Below are positions 24,183 through 27,127 of a stretch of 27,127 nucleotides of DNA, in pieces. Under the pieces are notes generated by a model, which saw only the letters and a list, made by a program, of their open reading frames with translations, was not told where the DNA came from and did not search any database. The translations under genes and the position numbers were made by a program. Numbering within the stretch: the stretch's first letter is position 1; every line of letters begins with the position of its first letter. The stretch is taken from assembly GCA_900771365.1 (NCBI GenBank), contig CAAGNU010000010.1:1-27127 (forward strand). Reading direction: 5' to 3'. Origin of the DNA: Bacteroidales bacterium (GTDB lineage Bacteria; Bacteroidota; Bacteroidia; Bacteroidales; P3).

Positions 24183-24211
24183 TTTTGAATGAAAAAATAG
24201 CTGTAAATTTG
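24183..24211 (+). promoter_or_regulatory. Promoter for the long leader of the lipoprotein gene
   Basis: TAAATTTG at 24204-24211 (extended GTAAATTTGCA) with TTTG at 24184-24187, spacing 16, slightly short. It predicts a transcript starting near 24216, with a leader of roughly 385 bases before the ATG at 24602. Confidence 0.6.
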
Positions 24212-24340
24212 CAACATGAAAGAGGGGAAGCAGCAGCCCTCTGTAACGAATAGATAAAACTAATTATTAACACATTAGCCGAATGCGACGACGCAGGAGG
24301 TTAGCAATAAAAAAGGAAGGAATGCGTTTAGAATGAAAAA

Positions 24341-24376
24341 GTCCTGCACCTGTTGTGGTGTGCCGAGGTGCAGGAC
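24341..24376. promoter_or_regulatory. Strong hairpin in the lipoprotein leader
   Basis: A perfect 11-bp stem, GTCCTGCACCT (24341-24351) with AGGTGCAGGAC (24366-24376), and a 14-base loop. On the plus strand it would be a stable leader hairpin. On the minus strand it is followed by a five-T run, as in an intrinsic terminator, so it could stop antisense transcription coming from the right. Confidence 0.6.
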
Positions 24377-24446
24377 GGGAATTTTGAGGGCGTGATGGCG
24401 GAAAAGGAGTCGGGAAGATTGGCATCAGAGCGATTTCGCAGTCCCG

Positions 24447-24564
24447 TTCCATAGCGCCCAAGGCATAGAGCGATTGTTCTAAAACGTGGAAAGTAACGAG
24501 AGAAGAACGACTTTATTGTCTGGACAAGAAAAAAAATTGCCGAAGTCCAGCAGCACCAAGGCAA
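24447..24564 (+). ncRNA. Duplicated structured leader, copy 1
   Basis: 118 bases nearly identical to 26775-26889 (about a dozen differences, including small gaps). Both copies keep three pairings: GTTCT/AGAAC (24476-24480 with 24504-24508), CTGGAC/GTCCAG (24520-24525 with 24545-24550), and TTGCC/GGCAA (24537-24541 with 24560-24564). The last two interleave, giving a possible H-type pseudoknot. The ATG of the lipoprotein gene is 37 bp downstream. It does not match any riboswitch class I recognise. It could be a cis-acting 5' UTR element or part of a mobile or duplicated gene cassette. Confidence 0.5.
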
Positions 24565-24601
24565 GAGATAATAATTATTAAATTATTAAAGAAATTAAAA
24601 A

Positions 24602-25795
24602 ATGAAGAACATTAAATTTTTTGCCATGGCTATTGCATCCATCATGGCTTTTGGAAGCATAACCCTCGTTTCTTGCGACAAAGAGGAAAATGTAATAAAT
24701 CAATCTGCAGATTCGTATTACAGTCAATCTGCGACCAAGATGAATCAGACTGATGGTGATAAGTTTGCCCAAGAATTATCAACTCAAATGGGAGCAAGCC
24801 TCTCTGCATTTTCAGAATTGAATGCTATGGTGGATATAGTCAGGAGCTATGGTCGTGATGAATATGTCCCATTAGTGGATATCGCATCTCCGAGTAGTTC
24901 GGTATTTTCTACCAACTTCTATGCACCTAATCTTCGAAACATCATTACCAATGCTCTGTTGTCTCAATACAATCTTTCTTTGGAGGAAGATTATTATGAT
25001 AACTTAATATTGTATTGGCCATATCATGATGATTGGGATGAAGAAACTATTCCTGTTATCTGCTTCGCAGGCTCAAATCAAGCTAATGAACAGCTTATGG
25101 GTTATGTTTATCAAGACGGTGCAAGTGTTGAAAGAATAATGTCTGTGGAGGATATTGACGAGTGCAGAATGCCAGTAATCATTATCAGTAAAAACGAATA
25201 TAGATATTCTGATTATCCAGATTTCAAGAGTGGTTGCAATACGAAAAATGGTGTAATTTGGGGTAAAGCAGTACCTATTGAGTACAATCCTGTCCTATCC
25301 GATCTTTCGCCTATTAGTGGAGACACCGTGTATGAAGCCCGAGGCTACAGTTTCACCTGTTCTGGCAAGCAATATGATTTGGTATGGGCGGGTGGCAATG
25401 ATTACCGTTTCAGCATAGGCTATGTAACTCCAGAAGGTGTTGCAGACACTGTTTGTTATTGCTTTGAACTCACGCGAAAGGAGGTGAAACAGAAGATTAC
25501 TGTTGATGTTGATATTCCTATTCACCCCAATTGGCAGTCTTCTTGTGGAAATGTTTATTTCGACGTTCGTGAACATGATGAATGGGGTTGGATCTCTCCT
25601 ATTATAATTAATTTGGACTACAACAATAGCAGCATCAGTACCACTATTGATGTAAATTCGACAGATGACGATATCTTTTCAGGTCTTATTTATAGACCCA
25701 ATTATTTCAACAGATGTCTCAATGAAGACGGTGTATTCATCTTCGGTCGAGAAAAACTCTGCTGTAATTTGCGCATTTATGAAAATAACTTCTAA
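24602..25795 (+). CDS. Putative lipoprotein of unknown function
   Basis: A 397-residue predicted lipoprotein that I do not recognise. The N-terminus is a lipoprotein signal, MKNIKFFAMAIASIMAF then ITLVSC, with the lipobox cysteine at residue 25; DKEEN follows, and acidic residues there favour surface export in Bacteroidota. The mature part is acidic and rich in Y, D and S, with several cysteines (C158, C188, C208 area) and a C-terminal half with strand-like segments (QKITVDVDIPIHPNW, YNNSSISTTIDVNS). No catalytic motif is obvious. Base composition is visibly more AT-rich than the next gene, suggesting a different origin. A terminator follows at 25806. Confidence 0.8.
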   Translation: MKNIKFFAMAIASIMAFGSITLVSCDKEENVINQSADSYYSQSATKMNQTDGDKFAQELSTQMGASLSAFSELNAMVDIVRSYGRDEYVPLVDIASPSSSVFSTNFYAPNLRNIITNALLSQYNLSLEEDYYDNLILYWPYHDDWDEETIPVICFAGSNQANEQLMGYVYQDGASVERIMSVEDIDECRMPVIIISKNEYRYSDYPDFKSGCNTKNGVIWGKAVPIEYNPVLSDLSPISGDTVYEARGYSFTCSGKQYDLVWAGGNDYRFSIGYVTPEGVADTVCYCFELTRKEVKQKITVDVDIPIHPNWQSSCGNVYFDVREHDEWGWISPIIINLDYNNSSISTTIDVNSTDDDIFSGLIYRPNYFNRCLNEDGVFIFGREKLCCNLRIYENNF

Positions 25796-25805
25796 TAATG
25801 TGTGA

Positions 25806-25840
25806 AAAGGATGGAAGGGTATCCTCTTCCATCCTTTATA
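25806..25840 (+). terminator. Intrinsic terminator after the lipoprotein gene
   Basis: AAAGGATGGAAG pairs with CTTCCATCCTTT (12-bp stem, 25806-25817 with 25826-25837) around an 8-base loop, followed by a T-rich ATATATTTTG. It lies 10 bp after the stop, so the next gene may have its own promoter or be expressed by read-through. Confidence 0.82.
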
Positions 25841-25869
25841 TATTTTGTTTAACTAATAATCATTACATC

Positions 25870-26655
25870 ATGAAAAAGAACAGTATTACAAGAATTTTGC
25901 TGACTGTGGCCTTGCTGGCAACGATAGGCATGAATGACGCAATGGCTGGCGGACGCTATCCGTGCCCCACGTTCAACCTCAAACGGCATCAGTTCGGCTT
26001 CGGCGTGAGCAGCGCACTGTGCGACGGCATGTCGGACGTGAACCAGTATCTGGTGGACGGCTGGCAGCTGGTCGCCTCGGACGGCGGCATCAACATCAGA
26101 ACCTACCACACCGCCTACTACGGCCTGTATTTCGACTATCAGTACCGTTTCAACGACAGCTGGTCTCTCGAGGCACGCCTCAAATACAAGCACCGCAACA
26201 CGGAGATGGACATGACTGTACAAGGCACGATGACGATAGGCTCCATCAATTTCTCCTACGCCGATTTTGCCCTTCCGGTCACCTGCAATTTCCGCTGGGT
26301 GACGCGTTCGGGCTCCAGCATCGAACTCTTCGCGGGTCTTGGACTCACCACTCTCGGCTTTGGCGGCAACTATGAGACTCTTATGTCCATCGACAACGGG
26401 GTGGAGGTTGCCAACACCTATCTGAGCCTTTGCTATGACCGCGCCATCGACGGTTTCGCCATCGCTGGCATTCAATTCGAAATCCCCTACGAACTTTTCA
26501 CCCTAAAGCCTTTTGTGTCCTACTCCTTCTCGCCCTTCCGCAACGCAGAGTACACTATCGAGCCTCAGAACACCAACTCGATATTGAGCCAGACTGTCAG
26601 CTCCTGGCCGCTTCATGTCAGCGACCTCGAAGTGGGCATCTCCATGCAGTTCTAA
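25870..26655 (+). CDS. Predicted outer-membrane beta-barrel protein
   Basis: A 261-residue secreted protein, unrecognised beyond its class. The ATG at 25870 gives MKKNSITRILLTVALLATIG and a signal cleavage after AMA (about residue 27); an in-frame ATG at 25798 would place 24 residues in the terminator, so it was rejected. The mature chain alternates aromatic and polar residues (YGLYFDYQYRFNDSW, LEARLKYKHRN, FTLKPFVSYSF) and ends LEVGISMQF, a terminal phenylalanine as in BamA-assembled barrels. It is GC-richer than the lipoprotein gene before it. No promoter box matches exactly; TATATTTTG at 25838-25846 is one base too long. Confidence 0.78.
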   Translation: MKKNSITRILLTVALLATIGMNDAMAGGRYPCPTFNLKRHQFGFGVSSALCDGMSDVNQYLVDGWQLVASDGGINIRTYHTAYYGLYFDYQYRFNDSWSLEARLKYKHRNTEMDMTVQGTMTIGSINFSYADFALPVTCNFRWVTRSGSSIELFAGLGLTTLGFGGNYETLMSIDNGVEVANTYLSLCYDRAIDGFAIAGIQFEIPYELFTLKPFVSYSFSPFRNAEYTIEPQNTNSILSQTVSSWPLHVSDLEVGISMQF

Positions 26656-26730
26656 CACCGCGCATAAAATGGCATATTATCGTGAAATCTCATTACTATT
26701 AGCTATCGGTTCTGATTTGAGGATTTAGAG

Positions 26731-26776
26731 AAGTCCTCCTTGGCTAAAAATCATTCATTGAGGTCAAGGGGGGCTT
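26731..26776. repeat. G-U tolerant hairpin before leader copy 2
   Basis: AAGTCCTCCTTGG (26731-26743) can pair with TCAAGGGGGGCTT (26764-26776) along all 13 positions if G-U pairs are allowed; ten are Watson-Crick. It sits 75 bp after the beta-barrel gene and runs into the start of the duplicated leader. It may be a 3' end structure; there is no T-run on the plus strand. Confidence 0.4.
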
Positions 26777-26889
26777 CCATAGCGCCCAAGGCATAGAGCG
26801 ATTGTTCTATAACGTGGAAAGTAACGAGAGAAGAACGACTTCATTGTCTGGACAAGAAAAAATGCCGCAGTCCAGCAGCACCAAGGCAA
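26775..26889 (+). ncRNA. Duplicated structured leader, copy 2
   Basis: 115 bases nearly identical to 24447-24564. The pairings GTTCT/AGAAC (26804-26808 with 26832-26836), CTGGAC/GTCCAG (26848-26853 with 26870-26875) and TGCC/GGCA (26863-26866 with 26885-26888) are all kept, while the A-rich linker is shorter by three bases. No TAnnTTTG box is seen upstream, and the gene that follows looks decayed. Confidence 0.5.
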
Positions 26890-26910
26890 TTAATATAATA
26901 ATCAAATTAA

Positions 26911-27006
26911 ATGATTAAGATGAAGTCAAAATTTTTTGCTGTTAGTAGCTTCAATCTGTCTGCATCTACACCTAGTTTGGCATCTGCAACGTTATCGTAT
27001 AATTAA
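26911..27006 (+). pseudogene. Decayed lipoprotein signal sequence after leader copy 2
   Basis: The open frame gives only 31 residues (MIKMKSKFFAVSSFNLSAS...). Reading with single-base shifts recovers MKSKFFAVVASICL and then an LASC-like lipobox (GCATCT-GCAAC would need one extra T), which closely parallels MKNIKFFAMAIASIM of the intact gene at 24602. So this appears to be a frameshifted relative of a lipoprotein gene. The rest, to 27127, shows no supported gene. A short real peptide gene or a sequencing error are alternatives. Confidence 0.5.
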
Positions 27007-27127
27007 TAATTTGGCTCTAGTCTAACATTAGGTTGGTTTACACTAATACAGGTATCTCAGGCCTGTTGCCAACCTCCAGAGACCTTACTGTCGTCAAGGC
27101 TTTTGCCGAGGCTTCAAACAACAGGGA

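Noticed and set aside
24283..24336. Short arginine-rich open frame (MRRRRRLAIKKEGMRLE) before the leader hairpin, as an attenuator peptide
   Set aside because: No supporting start signal or second copy at the duplicated leader; its length is expected by chance.
24328..24564. Minus-strand 78-codon open frame across the leader
   Set aside because: It overlaps the structured repeat and the hairpin, has no promoter box, and the corresponding frame is not shown to be kept at the second copy.
1..27127. CRISPR array, tRNA, rRNA or transposase genes
   Set aside because: I saw no regularly spaced direct repeats with unique spacers, no rRNA or clear tRNA sequence, and no transposase motifs. tRNA absence is by eye only.

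Overview
The window looks like a chromosomal segment from a Bacteroidales bacterium, probably Prevotellaceae-like; that placement is inference. The main sign is a set of ten promoter -7 boxes of the Bacteroidota type TAnnTTTG, found upstream of genes on both strands. Gene content agrees: a zinc-less type B ribosomal protein L31, a WecA-type initiating transferase, a CapD/WbpM dehydratase, secreted beta-barrel and lipoprotein genes with A-rich leaders, and spacers full of small interspersed repeats.

Positions 176-16376 are mostly a surface-polysaccharide (O-antigen or capsule) locus. On the minus strand, in order of transcription, are rmlB with a HAD phosphatase, a membrane-bound CapD/WbpM dehydratase, an O-antigen polymerase/ligase-like membrane protein, and then a run starting near 9.96 kb. 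That run holds a nucleotide-sugar 6-dehydrogenase, a WbpB/WlbA-like oxidoreductase, a glycosyltransferase, a DegT/StrS aminotransferase, a second glycosyltransferase and a YdiJ-like FAD/Fe-S oxidoreductase. The dehydrogenase, oxidoreductase and aminotransferase match the first steps to a 2,3-diamino-uronic acid sugar of the UDP-GlcNAc3NAcA type. The wecA-like gene is on the plus strand and ends at a bidirectional terminator shared with the dehydratase gene. The start of the run is tightly packed. Its distal spacers carry repeats built on an 8-bp TCTCAATT unit, and related sequence lies in frame inside two of the coding regions.

Positions 16493-24068 hold housekeeping and accessory genes: a dGTPase-like HD hydrolase, htpG with a 15-bp tandem repeat in its leader, a plus-strand membrane acyltransferase, rpmE (type B L31), a DUF481-like beta-barrel protein and an AraC-family regulator.

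Positions 24069-27127 hold a long plus-strand leader, an unrecognised lipoprotein gene, a predicted outer-membrane beta-barrel gene, and a second copy of about 115 bp of the same leader in front of what looks like a decayed lipoprotein gene. Both leader copies can form the same hairpin and the same H-type pseudoknot. This duplicated leader and the in-frame repeat insertions are the strongest candidates for something undescribed.
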